From NCBI GenBank assembly GCA_965277355.1, contig CBDICN010000001.1, positions 682,001 through 746,000 on the forward strand: a DNA stretch of 64,000 nt, given 5' to 3'. Positions 42,853 through 51,508 of the stretch are shown piece after piece. The notes beneath the pieces were generated by a model. That model worked only from the letters and a program-made list of their open reading frames with translations. It was not told the DNA's origin and searched no databases. Origin of the DNA: RH-AL1 sp965277355. Its GTDB lineage: Bacteria; Pseudomonadota; Alphaproteobacteria; Rhizobiales; Beijerinckiaceae. How positions within the stretch are numbered: position 1 is the stretch's first letter; every line of letters starts with the position of its first letter. A program made the translations under genes and the position numbers.

Positions 42853-44928
42853 CTACTCCGCCGCCTGCGGGACCGCAGCCTGAGCCTGTGCGAGAGCGGA
42901 GGCGTCCGCCATCACCTTGGAGGCGCGCGCGATCGGATTGGTCAGGTAAAAGTCCGCGATGGGCGACACGAAAGCCTCGCGGCCGAGGCTCGTCTGCCCC
43001 ATCCCGGCGCGTTCCGCAACCGCGAAATCCGCCACCGGCCCTTCCGCGATCTCGTCGAGGCGCGCCATGTGCGGATGGGCGGCGTAGAGCTGGCCGCGCA
43101 GCCCCGTCAGCGAGTCGAACGGCAGCCGGTGTCCGATCACGTCGGACAGAGCCCGCAGGATCGCCCATTCCTCGCGGGCCTCGCCGGGCGCGAAGTTGGC
43201 GCGGTCGGCGAGCTGGACCCTGCCTTCGGTGTTGACGTAGAGGCCGGACTTCTCGGTGTAGGTCGCGCCAGGCAGCACGACGTCGGCGCGAGCCGCGCCG
43301 CGATCGCCGTGGGTCCCGATATAGACCGTGAAGGCGCCCGGCTCGATGGCGATCTCGTCGGCGCCGAGCAGGAACAGGACGTCGAGCGCACCGCCCCTGG
43401 CCATCGCGAGGGCGTCGAGGCCGGTCTCGCTCGGCACGAAGCCGAGATCGAGGCCGCCGACGCGAGCCGCCGCGGTGTGCAAGATCGACAGGCCGCGCCA
43501 CCCGCTGCCGGCGCCGGCGAGCTTGGCCGCCGCCTGCAGCACCGCGCCGCCGTCGGGACGTGCCAACGCGCCCTGGCCCACGAGCACCAGCGGCCGCTCG
43601 ACCTTGCCTAGGATCTCGGCGAATTCCTTCGGCAGGTCGCCGAGCGTCTCCGGCCCGGCGCCCAGGTGGCTGTAGGGATAGGTGAGATCGGCCTGCTCGC
43701 TGACGACGCCGATGGGAAAGTTGCCCCTGAGCCAGCGCTTGCGAATGCGGGCGTTGAGGACCGGCGCTTCGCGACGCGGGTTCGAGCCGACGATCAGCAA
43801 CGCGTCGGCGTGCTCGATGCCTTCCACCGTTGCGTTGAACAGGTAGGACGCGCGACCGAACGCCGGATCGAGCTTGGCGCCGTCCTGCCTACAGTCGACA
43901 TTCGCGGAGCCGATCGACGCCATCAACGTCTGCATCGCGAACATGTCCTCGACGCTGCAGAGATCGCCGGCGATGGCGCCGACGCGGTTCGCCGGGACAC
44001 CTTTCACACTTCTGGCGATGGCGGCGAAGGCCTCGGGCCAGGTCGCCGCCACGAGCTTGCCGGCGCGGCGCACCATTGGGCGATCGAGCCGACGCGACTT
44101 CAAGCCGTCGACGATCTGCCGGGTCTTGTCGGAGATCCACTCCTCGTTCAGCGCGTCGTTGACGCGCGGCAGGATGCGCATCACCTCGCGCCCGCGCGTG
44201 TCGATCCGGATATTCGAGCCGAGGGCGTCCATCACGTCGACCGACTGCGTCTTCGTGAGTTCCCAAGGCCGCGCCTTGAACGCGTAGGGCTTCGGCAGCA
44301 GAGCGCCGACCGGGCAGAGGTCGGCGATGTTGCCCTGCAACTCGGAATGCATCGCCGACTCGAGATAGGTCGTGATCTCCATGTCCTCGCCGCGGCCGAT
44401 CGCGCCGACGTCGCCGGTCCCGGCTACCTCCGCGGTGAAACGCACGCAGCGGGTGCACAGGATGCAGCGGTTCATCGAGGTGCGAACCATCACGCCGATG
44501 TACTTGTCGGCCACGGCGCGTTTGTTCTCGGCGAAGCGCGACGAGTCGACGCCGTAGGCCATCGCCTGGTCCTGCAGGTCGCATTCGCCGCCCTGATCGC
44601 AGATCGGGCAGTCGAGCGGATGGTTGATGAGCAGGAACTCCATCACGCCTTCGCGCGCCTTGCGCGTCATCGGCGACTTGGTGAGCACCTCGGGCAGCTC
44701 GCCGTTCTTGCCGGGCCGTAGATCCTTGACGCCGACCGCGCAGGACGCCTGCGGCTTCGGCGGGCCGCCCTTCACCTCGACAAGGCACATGCGACAATTG
44801 CCGGCGATCGACAGCCGCTCGTGAAAGCAGAAGCGCGGGATCTCGGCGCCGGCCGCCTCGCAGGCCTGCAGCAGCGTGTAATCCGCCGGAACGTCGATTT
44901 CCTTGCCGTCGACGAGGAGTTTTGTCAC
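42853..44928 (-). CDS. nuoG: NADH-quinone oxidoreductase subunit G
   Basis: 691 residues, starting with GTG at 44928 (MTKLLVDGKEIDVPADYTLL). Clusters seen are the 2Fe-2S site FCFHERLSIAGNCRMCLVEV, the His/Cys 4Fe-4S region near HPLDCPICDQGGECDLQ, and CILCTRCVRF. A molybdopterin-oxidoreductase-like domain follows. The GTG start overlaps the stop of the small coiled-coil gene (GTGA), so nuoG initiation is coupled to that gene. Confidence 0.96.
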   Translation of the reverse strand: MTKLLVDGKEIDVPADYTLLQACEAAGAEIPRFCFHERLSIAGNCRMCLVEVKGGPPKPQASCAVGVKDLRPGKNGELPEVLTKSPMTRKAREGVMEFLLINHPLDCPICDQGGECDLQDQAMAYGVDSSRFAENKRAVADKYIGVMVRTSMNRCILCTRCVRFTAEVAGTGDVGAIGRGEDMEITTYLESAMHSELQGNIADLCPVGALLPKPYAFKARPWELTKTQSVDVMDALGSNIRIDTRGREVMRILPRVNDALNEEWISDKTRQIVDGLKSRRLDRPMVRRAGKLVAATWPEAFAAIARSVKGVPANRVGAIAGDLCSVEDMFAMQTLMASIGSANVDCRQDGAKLDPAFGRASYLFNATVEGIEHADALLIVGSNPRREAPVLNARIRKRWLRGNFPIGVVSEQADLTYPYSHLGAGPETLGDLPKEFAEILGKVERPLVLVGQGALARPDGGAVLQAAAKLAGAGSGWRGLSILHTAAARVGGLDLGFVPSETGLDALAMARGGALDVLFLLGADEIAIEPGAFTVYIGTHGDRGAARADVVLPGATYTEKSGLYVNTEGRVQLADRANFAPGEAREEWAILRALSDVIGHRLPFDSLTGLRGQLYAAHPHMARLDEIAEGPVADFAVAERAGMGQTSLGREAFVSPIADFYLTNPIARASKVMADASALAQAQAAVPQAAE

Positions 44929-45184
44929 TTTGCCTGCTCCAAAACTTCTACGCGGCGCTTCAAGTCCTCGAGACTTCCGACACGGCGATTCAACTCGTCC
45001 ACCCGCTCTCCCGCGTTCTCGTGACGAAGGTTGGCATGCATTGCGAAACCCAGCGAGGTCGCCGAAGTCGTCTCAGCTCTTCGATGTTCCTTTCGAGCCT
45101 CTCGAAACGACGGGTGTGCCCGGCCAAGGTCTCCTGAATCTGCTGCAGCGTGCGATAGATCAGCTCGTTCGTCGGTTCGACCAT
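44925..45184 (-). pseudogene. Small coiled-coil protein inserted between nuoF and nuoG, frameshifted
   Basis: The frame from the ATG at 45184 reads MVEPTNELIYRTLQQIQETL and RRFERLERNIEEL, an amphipathic helix, then degrades. A second frame picks up at about 45072 with TSATSLGFAMHANLRHENAG and RVDELNRRVGSLEDLKRRVEVLEQAK and stops at 44925. One extra A (ctga to ctgaa) would join them into an 86-residue coiled-coil protein. Its stop overlaps the nuoG GTG start. A single-base deletion, an assembly error or programmed shifting are all possible. No family is recognised; it could be an accessory or a translational coupler. Confidence 0.6.
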
Positions 45185-45190
45185 GGTTGA

Positions 45191-46501
45191 TCACTCCGCC
45201 GCGATGCCGAAGTCTTTGACCGGCAGGTCGTGCGGGTTGGCCGAGTACTGGTCGATACGGCGCTCGATCTCCGGGCGGAAGTGGCGGATCAGCCCCTGCA
45301 CCGGCCAGGCCGCCGCATCGCCGAGCGCGCAGATCGTGTGCCCCTCGATCTGGGTCGTCACCTCGAGCAGCATGTCGATCTCGCGCTTGTGGGCGCGGCC
45401 CTCGGCCATCCGCGAGACGACGCGCCACAGCCAGCCGGTGCCCTCGCGGCATGGCGTGCACTGGCCGCAGCTCTCGTGCTTGTAGAAATAGGAGATGCGC
45501 GCGATCGCCCGGACGATGTCGGTCGATTTGTCCATCACGATCACCGCCGCCGTGCCGAGCCCCGACTTCAGGTTGCGCAAGGTGTCGAAATCCAGCGGCG
45601 CGTCGATGATCTGGTGCGCCGGCACGACCGGCACCGAGGAACCGCCAGGGATCACCGCGAGCAGGTTGTCCCAGCCGCCGCGAATGCCGCCGCAATGGGT
45701 CTCGATCAGCTCGCGGAACGGGATCGACATCGCCTCCTCGACATTGCACGGTCGGTTCACGTGGCCGGAGATGCAAAACAGCTTGGTACCGGCATTGTTC
45801 TTGGCGCCGAACCCGGCGAACCAGGACGAGCCGCGCCTCAGGATGGTCGGCGCCACCGCGATCGATTCGACGTTATTCACGGTGGTTGGGCAGCCGTACA
45901 GCCCGACATTGGCCGGGAACGGCGGCTTGAGCCGCGGCATGCCCTTCTTGCCCTCGAGCGATTCGAGCAGCGCCGTTTCCTCGCCGCAGATGTAGGCGCC
46001 GGCGCCGTGGCTCACGTAGACGTCGAAAGGCCAGCCGTGGATGTTGTCCTTGCCGACGAGGTTCGCTTCGTAGGCCTGCTCGACCGCCGCCTCGAGCCGC
46101 TCCTTCTCGAGGATGTATTCACCCCGAATGTAGATGTAGCAGGCGTGGGCCTCCATCGCGAAGCAGGCGACCATGCATCCCTCGACGAGAAGGTGCGGAT
46201 CGTTGCGCATGATCTCGCGATCCTTGCAGGTGCCGGGCTCCGACTCGTCGGCGTTGACGACGAGGTAGGACGGCCGCAACGGATCGGCCTTGGGCATGAA
46301 CGACCATTTCATGCCGGTCGGGAACCCGGCGCCGCCGCGCCCGCGCAGGCCGGACGCCTTCATCTCGCCGATGATCCAGTCCTTGCCTTTCTCGAGCAGG
46401 CCTTTGGTGCCGTCCCAGGCGCCGCGCTCGCGCGCACCCTGCAGGCCCCAGTCGCCGAAGCCGTAGAGATTGGTGAAGATGCGATCCTTGTCCTGGAGCA
46501 T
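45191..46501 (-). CDS. nuoF: NADH-quinone oxidoreductase subunit F
   Basis: 436 residues. The NADH- and FMN-binding part includes GLRGRGGAGFPTGMKWSF and NADESEPGTCKDREI; the N3 cluster motif is ESCGQCTPCREGTGW, with a later His/Cys-type ligand near EGHTICALGDAAAWP. It is the flavoprotein entry point of electrons. Starts three bases after the nuoE stop. Confidence 0.97.
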   Translation of the reverse strand: MLQDKDRIFTNLYGFGDWGLQGARERGAWDGTKGLLEKGKDWIIGEMKASGLRGRGGAGFPTGMKWSFMPKADPLRPSYLVVNADESEPGTCKDREIMRNDPHLLVEGCMVACFAMEAHACYIYIRGEYILEKERLEAAVEQAYEANLVGKDNIHGWPFDVYVSHGAGAYICGEETALLESLEGKKGMPRLKPPFPANVGLYGCPTTVNNVESIAVAPTILRRGSSWFAGFGAKNNAGTKLFCISGHVNRPCNVEEAMSIPFRELIETHCGGIRGGWDNLLAVIPGGSSVPVVPAHQIIDAPLDFDTLRNLKSGLGTAAVIVMDKSTDIVRAIARISYFYKHESCGQCTPCREGTGWLWRVVSRMAEGRAHKREIDMLLEVTTQIEGHTICALGDAAAWPVQGLIRHFRPEIERRIDQYSANPHDLPVKDFGIAAE

Positions 46502-46504
46502 CGC

Positions 46505-47509
46505 TCAGTCCTTCGCGTTCGGCGTGTCGTCTTCGGGCTGTTGAGCCTTCGGCGCGCCGGGCTTGTCGTCGCGGCGCTCAACCTTGTGGGTCTTCGTCTC
46601 CTCGCCCGTCGGCTCGGAGGGCGTATCGGGCGGCGCCTGCTTGGCCTCGGCCTGGCTTTGCTTCTCGCGCTCGTGACCCTCCAGCGAGACCGGCGGGTGG
46701 GTGCGTTGCGTGCCGGTGTCCTCGACCGTATCCGGGGTGCCGAGCGAGTGCTCCTGCCGCTCGGTACGCCTCGTTTTCAAGTCGAAGGCGTCGGGTCCCG
46801 AGCCATTGGTGCGCTCGTCGCTGGCCTGTTCCGAACGCGGACCGCTCTCGTCGTTAGCTGCGGCCGGCGGGTTCGCGGGGCCGTGGTCAGGCCTGCCCAT
46901 CCCGTCCTTGCCGTAGAAGGTTGTCAGCGAGGTGAGGCCTCCGGCGGGCTCGGAGGTCCGCCGGCCGATCTGCGAACCGACATGGACCGGACGTCCGGCC
47001 GCGAGGTCGTCGAGCAGCTTGTTGAAGTTCTCCGCACCGAGATCCTCGTAATAGTCGTCGTTGATCTGGACCATCGGCGCATTGCAGCAGGCGCCAAGGC
47101 ACTCGACCTCGAGCCAGGAGAAGATCCCGTCGGCCGTTACCGTCCGCTGCGGTCCGATGCGCTCCTCGAGAACGGCCTTGATCGCGTCAGAGCCCGCCAG
47201 GACGCAAGGCGTGGTCCCGCACATCTGGACGAAAAAGCGCCCGACCGGCTCGAGATTGAACATCGTGTAGAACGTCGCGATCTCGAGCGCGCGGATATAG
47301 GGCATGTCGAGCCTGCGCGCGACATCCTCGATCGCCGGCTTCGGCAGCCAGTAGCCGTTCTGCTTCTGCGCCCGCCACAGCAGCGCGAGCACGGCGGAAG
47401 CCTGCCGCCCTTCCGGGTACTTGGCGATCTGCTTGTCGGCCCAGGCGGCGTTCTCGGGCGTGAACGCGAAGCTGGCGGGCTGGACCGCGGCGAGACGACG
47501 GACGGACAT
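46505..47509 (-). CDS. nuoE: NADH-quinone oxidoreductase subunit E with long charged C-terminal tail
   Basis: 334 residues, about twice the minimal size. The first 205 residues are the thioredoxin-like 2Fe-2S subunit, with ligands in CGTTPCVLAGS and CLGACCNAPMVQIND (N1a). Residues about 210-334 are a disordered, Pro/Glu/Lys/Asp-rich tail (for example GEETKTHKVERRDDKPG). Long tails occur in some alphaproteobacterial NuoE proteins. The stop is next to nuoF; upstream is a small secreted protein instead of nuoD directly. Confidence 0.95.
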   Translation of the reverse strand: MSVRRLAAVQPASFAFTPENAAWADKQIAKYPEGRQASAVLALLWRAQKQNGYWLPKPAIEDVARRLDMPYIRALEIATFYTMFNLEPVGRFFVQMCGTTPCVLAGSDAIKAVLEERIGPQRTVTADGIFSWLEVECLGACCNAPMVQINDDYYEDLGAENFNKLLDDLAAGRPVHVGSQIGRRTSEPAGGLTSLTTFYGKDGMGRPDHGPANPPAAANDESGPRSEQASDERTNGSGPDAFDLKTRRTERQEHSLGTPDTVEDTGTQRTHPPVSLEGHEREKQSQAEAKQAPPDTPSEPTGEETKTHKVERRDDKPGAPKAQQPEDDTPNAKD

Positions 47510-47833
47510 TTAGTGTTTCTCCCGCTGGTCATTAGCGGCCGCGTAGCACACAAACCGCGGATCGATCGTCAGCGGGGGATGAACTTCGTATCCGCAGGTG
47601 CAATGACCATCGGAGAGGTAAAACGTCGTACCTCCACCTGCGCCTTCAGCAGACCCGATTTGCTCGAATCGATCCGGCAATTTATGCCCCTCAACCAAGT
47701 GCCTACATTTGCCGCCAGATCCAGATTTCGCGTTGGCCCAAGCAGACGCGCAAACCAGACTGAGCAAAGCCAGACTGGCAGTTCCGAGTACCGTCCTAGC
47801 GCCGTCATGCCCGGCCTTGCGCCGGGCATCCAC
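47510..47833 (-). CDS. Small secreted Cys-containing protein between nuoD and nuoE
   Basis: From the GTG at 47833, 107 residues: a basic start (DARRKAGHDGARTV), a hydrophobic core LGTASLALLSLVCASAWANA as signal peptide, and a mature part with GGKCRHLVEGHKLPD, DGHCTCGYEVHPPLT and RFVCYAAAND. No family recognised. The frame is open further upstream, but that sequence is wholly inside a palindromic repeat (47801-47912), so the start codon and n-region used here are themselves repeat-derived. It sits between nuoD and nuoE on the same strand, ending next to the nuoE start. The start remains uncertain. Confidence 0.5.
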   Translation of the reverse strand: MDARRKAGHDGARTVLGTASLALLSLVCASAWANAKSGSGGKCRHLVEGHKLPDRFEQIGSAEGAGGGTTFYLSDGHCTCGYEVHPPLTIDPRFVCYAAANDQREKH

Positions 47834-47912
47834 GCCGTGACGATGGTAATTGCTCGGGCCCGCGAACCGCGATGTCCCGGCGTGGATGGCCGGGGCGAGC
47901 CCGGCCACGACG
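47801..47912. repeat. Palindromic repeat, family B, between nuoD and nuoE
   Basis: Inverted arms gccgtcatgcccggcc...gggcatccacgcc (47801-47836) and ggcgtggatggccggggc...ggccacgacgc (47879-47912) surround a 42-base spacer. When translated, such elements give residues like GLAPAIHA and VDARRKAGHD that recur in Rhizobiales genomes. It overlaps the start of the small secreted protein gene and ends 16 bases before the nuoD stop. Confidence 0.85.
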
Positions 47913-47928
47913 CTTTGAGGCGCTTGCC

Positions 47929-49119
47929 TCACCGGTCCACCTCGCCGAAGACGATGTCGAGCGAGCCGAGGATCGCCGACACGTCGGCGAGCATCGACTT
48001 GCGGGCGAGGAAATCCATCGCCTGCAGGTGGGCGAAGCCGGGCGCGCGGATCTTGCAGCGGTACGGCTTGTCGGTGCCGTCCGACACGAGGTAGACGCCG
48101 AACTCGCCCTTGGGCGCCTCGACCGCCGCGTAGACCTCACCGGCCGGCACGTGGAAGCCCTCGGTATAGAGCTTGAAGTGGTGGATGATCGCCTCCATCG
48201 AGCGCTTCATCTCGGCGCGCGAGGGCGGCGCCACCTTGCCGTCCGACGACTTCACCGGCCCCTGACCGGTGGGTGAAAGCAGCTTCTCGACGCACTGTTT
48301 CATGATGCGGACCGACTGGCGCATCTCTTCCATGCGCACGACCTGGCGCTCGTAGCAGTCGCCGTGCGTGCCGACGGGGATGTCGAAGTCCATCTCCTCA
48401 TAGCACTCGTAGGGCTCCGCGCGGCGCAAATCCCAGGCCGCGCCGGACGCGCGTAGCACCGGACCGGAAAAGCCCCAGTGCCAGCAATCCTCAAGCGACA
48501 CGATCCCGATGTCGACATTTCGCTGCTTGAAAATCCGGTTCTCGATGAAGAGATTGTGGAGGTCCTCGAGCACCTTCGGGAAGCTCTCGCACCATGCGCC
48601 GATATCCTCGATCAGCCGCTTCGGGCAGTCGATGTGGACGCCGCCCGGCCGGAAATAGTTGGCGTGAAGGCGGGCGCCCGAGGCCCGCTCGTAGAACACC
48701 ATCAGCTTCTCGCGCTCCTCGAAGCCCCACAGCGGCGGGGTGAGCGCGCCAACGTCGAGCGCCTGCGTCGTCACGTTGAGGAGATGGCCGAGGATGCGTC
48801 CGATCTCGCAGTACAGCACCCGGATGAGCTGGGCGCGGCGCGGTACCTCGATCGCCATCAGCTTCTCGATGGCGAGGCAGAACGCATGCTCCTGGTTCAT
48901 CGGCGCGGTGTAGTCGAGCCGATCGAAATAGGGGATGTCCTGCAGGTAAGTGCGAGCCTCCATCAGCTTCTCGGTGCCGCGGTGCAGCAGGCCGATATGC
49001 GGATCGACACGTTCGACGATCTCGCCGTCGAGTTCGAGCACGAGCCGCAACACGCCATGGGCGGCCGGGTGCTGCGGTCCGAAGTTGATCGAGAAATTGC
49101 GGACGTTCTGTTCGTTCAT
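47929..49119 (-). CDS. nuoD: NADH-quinone oxidoreductase subunit D
   Basis: 396 residues of the 49-kDa type. NFGPQHPAAHGVLRLVLELDGE (quinone-pocket His) and PHIGLLHRGTEKL are at the start, and LGSLDIVFGEVDR at the end, all standard. It forms the quinone site with NuoB and NuoH. Upstream a DUF2059-like gene separates it from nuoC; downstream a repeat and a small gene separate it from nuoE. Confidence 0.97.
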   Translation of the reverse strand: MNEQNVRNFSINFGPQHPAAHGVLRLVLELDGEIVERVDPHIGLLHRGTEKLMEARTYLQDIPYFDRLDYTAPMNQEHAFCLAIEKLMAIEVPRRAQLIRVLYCEIGRILGHLLNVTTQALDVGALTPPLWGFEEREKLMVFYERASGARLHANYFRPGGVHIDCPKRLIEDIGAWCESFPKVLEDLHNLFIENRIFKQRNVDIGIVSLEDCWHWGFSGPVLRASGAAWDLRRAEPYECYEEMDFDIPVGTHGDCYERQVVRMEEMRQSVRIMKQCVEKLLSPTGQGPVKSSDGKVAPPSRAEMKRSMEAIIHHFKLYTEGFHVPAGEVYAAVEAPKGEFGVYLVSDGTDKPYRCKIRAPGFAHLQAMDFLARKSMLADVSAILGSLDIVFGEVDR

Positions 49120-49132
49120 CGTATGCGACCGA

Positions 49133-49690
49133 TCATTTCTCGCCGACGCCTTCCGCTTTCAAATCCTGCTTCACGGAAGCGAGATACTTCGGCATGAAGC
49201 TCTGCATCACGCTCGGCATGCTCTTGCTGAGCTGCGGCATCTTCAAGAGGATGCCCTGCCCTGTCGGCGACGAGTAGAAGTTGTCCATCGCGACGAGTTC
49301 TTCCTTGGAGAATGTTCGCAGCGCCACGACGGTGTTGAGGCCGATCAGGTAGTCGAAGTTATGCCGCATCGCGTGATCGAGGATCGACACGACCTTCGCT
49401 CGATCCTCGTCCGACAGTTGCTTGGCCTCGTGCTGCGTCATGTTGGCGATGATCGACGGGGTCAGGCTGGTGATCATGCTCAACATGCCGTTCCGGATCA
49501 TCGGCGAATTATAGTAATGCTCCGCCGCCTTCACGGCCTCCGGATCGAACGTCTTCAGCTGGTCCTTCACCTGCTGCTCGTCCTGCGGCGTCGAGGCCGC
49601 GGACATGGGGGCAGCGGGCGCCGGCGTGTCCGCGGACGCGGCGGCGACCGAAGCGGAGATGCAAAGCAAGGCCAACACGCTGGTCTTCAT
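49133..49690 (-). CDS. Secreted DUF2059-like protein within the nuo operon
   Basis: 185 residues with a signal peptide (MKTSVLALLCISASVAAASA). The mature part is helical; the C-terminal segment VVALRTFSKEELVAMDNFYSSPTGQGILLKMPQL is the DUF2059 signature (TxxELxAMxxFYxSPxG). DUF2059 proteins are periplasmic and of unknown function. It starts four bases before the nuoC stop region and ends 13 bases before the nuoD start, so it is probably translated as part of the nuo message. Confidence 0.75.
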   Translation of the reverse strand: MKTSVLALLCISASVAAASADTPAPAAPMSAASTPQDEQQVKDQLKTFDPEAVKAAEHYYNSPMIRNGMLSMITSLTPSIIANMTQHEAKQLSDEDRAKVVSILDHAMRHNFDYLIGLNTVVALRTFSKEELVAMDNFYSSPTGQGILLKMPQLSKSMPSVMQSFMPKYLASVKQDLKAEGVGEK

Positions 49691-49694
49691 GACG

Positions 49695-50300
49695 CTACCT
49701 CTCGGCCTTCTCGTCGCCCGGCAGGATATATTCGCCCGCGCCTTCCCAAGGCGAGAGGAAGTCGAACGAACGAAACGCCTGGTTCAGCGTGACCGGCTCG
49801 TTGACGACGCGCTTCTGGGCATCGTCCCAGCGTACCTCGACATAGCCCGTCATCGGGAAATCCTTGCGAAGCGGATGCCCCTCGAACCCGTAGTCGGTGA
49901 CAAGCCGCCGCAGGTCGGGGTGACCCGAGAAGTAGACGCCGAAAAGGTCCCATACCTCGCGTTCGAACCAGTTTGCCGCCGGGTAGACGCCGGTGAGGGA
50001 CGGGACGGGCGTCCGCTCGTCGGTCTCCACCTTGAGCCGGATGCGGCGGATGTACTTCGGCGACAGCAGGTGCGTGACAACGTCGAATCGATGCTCGCGC
50101 TCGGGATAGTCGACCGCTGTCGTATCGATGAAACACAGGAACAGGCATCGCGGATCGTCGCGCAGGAAGGTCACGGTCTCGACGAGCCGCGCCTTGTCGA
50201 TGACGAGCGTCAGTTCGCCGTGGGCGATCGTCTGATGCAGCACCGCCCCCGGAAGACTCGCGGCGACGCGTTCGCTCACGCCTTTCAAGCCATCGTCCAT
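49695..50300 (-). CDS. nuoC: NADH-quinone oxidoreductase subunit C
   Basis: 201 residues, the separate 30-kDa type rather than a CD fusion. FLRDDPRCLFLCFIDTTAVDYPERE, then YPAANWFEREVWDLFGVYFSGHPDLRRLVTDYGFEGHPLRKDFPMTGYVEVRWDD, match the family closely. Part of the quinone-proximal peripheral arm. 57 bases separate it from nuoB. Confidence 0.97.
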   Translation of the reverse strand: MDDGLKGVSERVAASLPGAVLHQTIAHGELTLVIDKARLVETVTFLRDDPRCLFLCFIDTTAVDYPEREHRFDVVTHLLSPKYIRRIRLKVETDERTPVPSLTGVYPAANWFEREVWDLFGVYFSGHPDLRRLVTDYGFEGHPLRKDFPMTGYVEVRWDDAQKRVVNEPVTLNQAFRSFDFLSPWEGAGEYILPGDEKAER

Positions 50301-50357
50301 GCATGTTCCTTTGTCGTGCCCGGAGCCGCGCCGGCTCGGGGCGAACGCACCGCCGGA

Positions 50358-50942
50358 TCAGCGCTCGATCGTGCCGGTGCGCCTGATCTTCTTCTGCAGC
50401 AGCAGGATGCCGTAGAGCAGCGCCTCGGCGGACGGCGGACAACCCGGCACGTAGATGTCGACGGGCACGATCCGGTCGCAGCCGCGTACCACCGAGTATG
50501 AGTAATGGTAGTAACCGCCACCGTTGGCGCACGAGCCCATCGAGATGACGTAGCGAGGCTCCGGCATCTGGTCGTAGACCTTGCGCAGCGCGGGCGCCAT
50601 CTTGTTGGTCAGCGTGCCGGCGACGATCATCACGTCGGATTGACGCGGTGAGGCGCGCGGCGCGAAGCCGAACCGCTCGATGTCGTAGCGCGGCATCGAG
50701 GCCTGCATCATCTCGATCGCGCAACAGGCAAGACCAAAGGTCATCCACATCAAAGAGCCGGTACGCGCCCAGGTGATGAGGTCGTCCGTCGAAGTGACCA
50801 GGAAGCCGCGATCGGCAAGTTCGTCGGTCAACCCGCGGAAATAAGGATCGGTCGACGGATCCGTCGCGCCCGGATGAATGACGCCCCTGCCAGGAGCGGG
50901 CGTGTCGATGGGTGCCTCGTGGACGGGCTGGATCACTCCCAT
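50358..50942 (-). CDS. nuoB: NADH-quinone oxidoreductase subunit B
   Basis: 194 residues from the ATG at 50942, overlapping nuoA by ten bases. The N2 cluster ligands are the tandem Cys of FGLACCAIEMM, the Cys in SMGSCANGGGYYHYSYS and VPGCPPSAEALLYG. N2 passes electrons to quinone. The N-terminal 30 residues are Pro-rich and variable, as in related species. Confidence 0.97.
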   Translation of the reverse strand: MGVIQPVHEAPIDTPAPGRGVIHPGATDPSTDPYFRGLTDELADRGFLVTSTDDLITWARTGSLMWMTFGLACCAIEMMQASMPRYDIERFGFAPRASPRQSDVMIVAGTLTNKMAPALRKVYDQMPEPRYVISMGSCANGGGYYHYSYSVVRGCDRIVPVDIYVPGCPPSAEALLYGILLLQKKIRRTGTIER

Positions 50943-51298
50943 TCGAGTGCTCCTTTCTTCCATTCGTAGACAAAGCCGACGGTCAGCACCGCGAGGAACA
51001 CGATCATCGACCAGAAGCCGAGAACGCCGACCCGCTTGAACGCCGCCGCCCATGGGAACAGGAAGGCGACCTCGAGATCGAAGATGATGAACAGCAGCGA
51101 GACCAAATAGAATCTAATGTCGAATTTCATTCGTGCATCGTCGAAGGCGTTAAAGCCGCACTCGTAAGCCGACAGTTTCTCCGGGTCCGGCGACTGGTAG
51201 GCGACGATGAACGGCGCCACCAGAAGCACGCCGGAAATGACCGCCGAGATCGCGATGAACACCGCGAGGGGCAGGTAGTCGCCGAGAATGGATTGCAT
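50933..51298 (-). CDS. nuoA: NADH-quinone oxidoreductase subunit A
   Basis: 121 residues with three helices: AVISGVLLVAPFIVAYQSPDPEKLSAYECGFNAFDDARMKFDIRFYLVSLLFIIFDLEVAFLFPW contains the conserved Cys loop (YECGFN). It is the first gene of the operon; its promoter should lie in the 210 bases between it and the divergent slipin gene. Confidence 0.96.
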   Translation of the reverse strand: MQSILGDYLPLAVFIAISAVISGVLLVAPFIVAYQSPDPEKLSAYECGFNAFDDARMKFDIRFYLVSLLFIIFDLEVAFLFPWAAAFKRVGVLGFWSMIVFLAVLTVGFVYEWKKGALEWE

Positions 51299-51508
51299 GG
51301 GCCTGTCGCTCTTCGGGAAAGAAGCGTCGCGTGCAGAGTCGGTCTAAAGTGCGGAACGCGATCCGTATCGCAGCGCAATGTCCATAGCAAGACGCGGGCG
51401 AACCGATGGCGGAAGCGCCACGCCTGACCGGTCGTCGCACGACGCCGAAGGTCGCACGACGCCCGCGCAGCCGCGTGGTACGGAGGCTTGTCCGGCCAAG
51501 GTTGATCC

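Noticed and set aside
45230..48094. 954-codon plus-strand open frame opposite nuoF, nuoE and nuoD
   Set aside because: It is the antisense of three well-identified nuo genes in a very high-GC region; composition is Arg/Asp/Val/His-rich with no family pattern.
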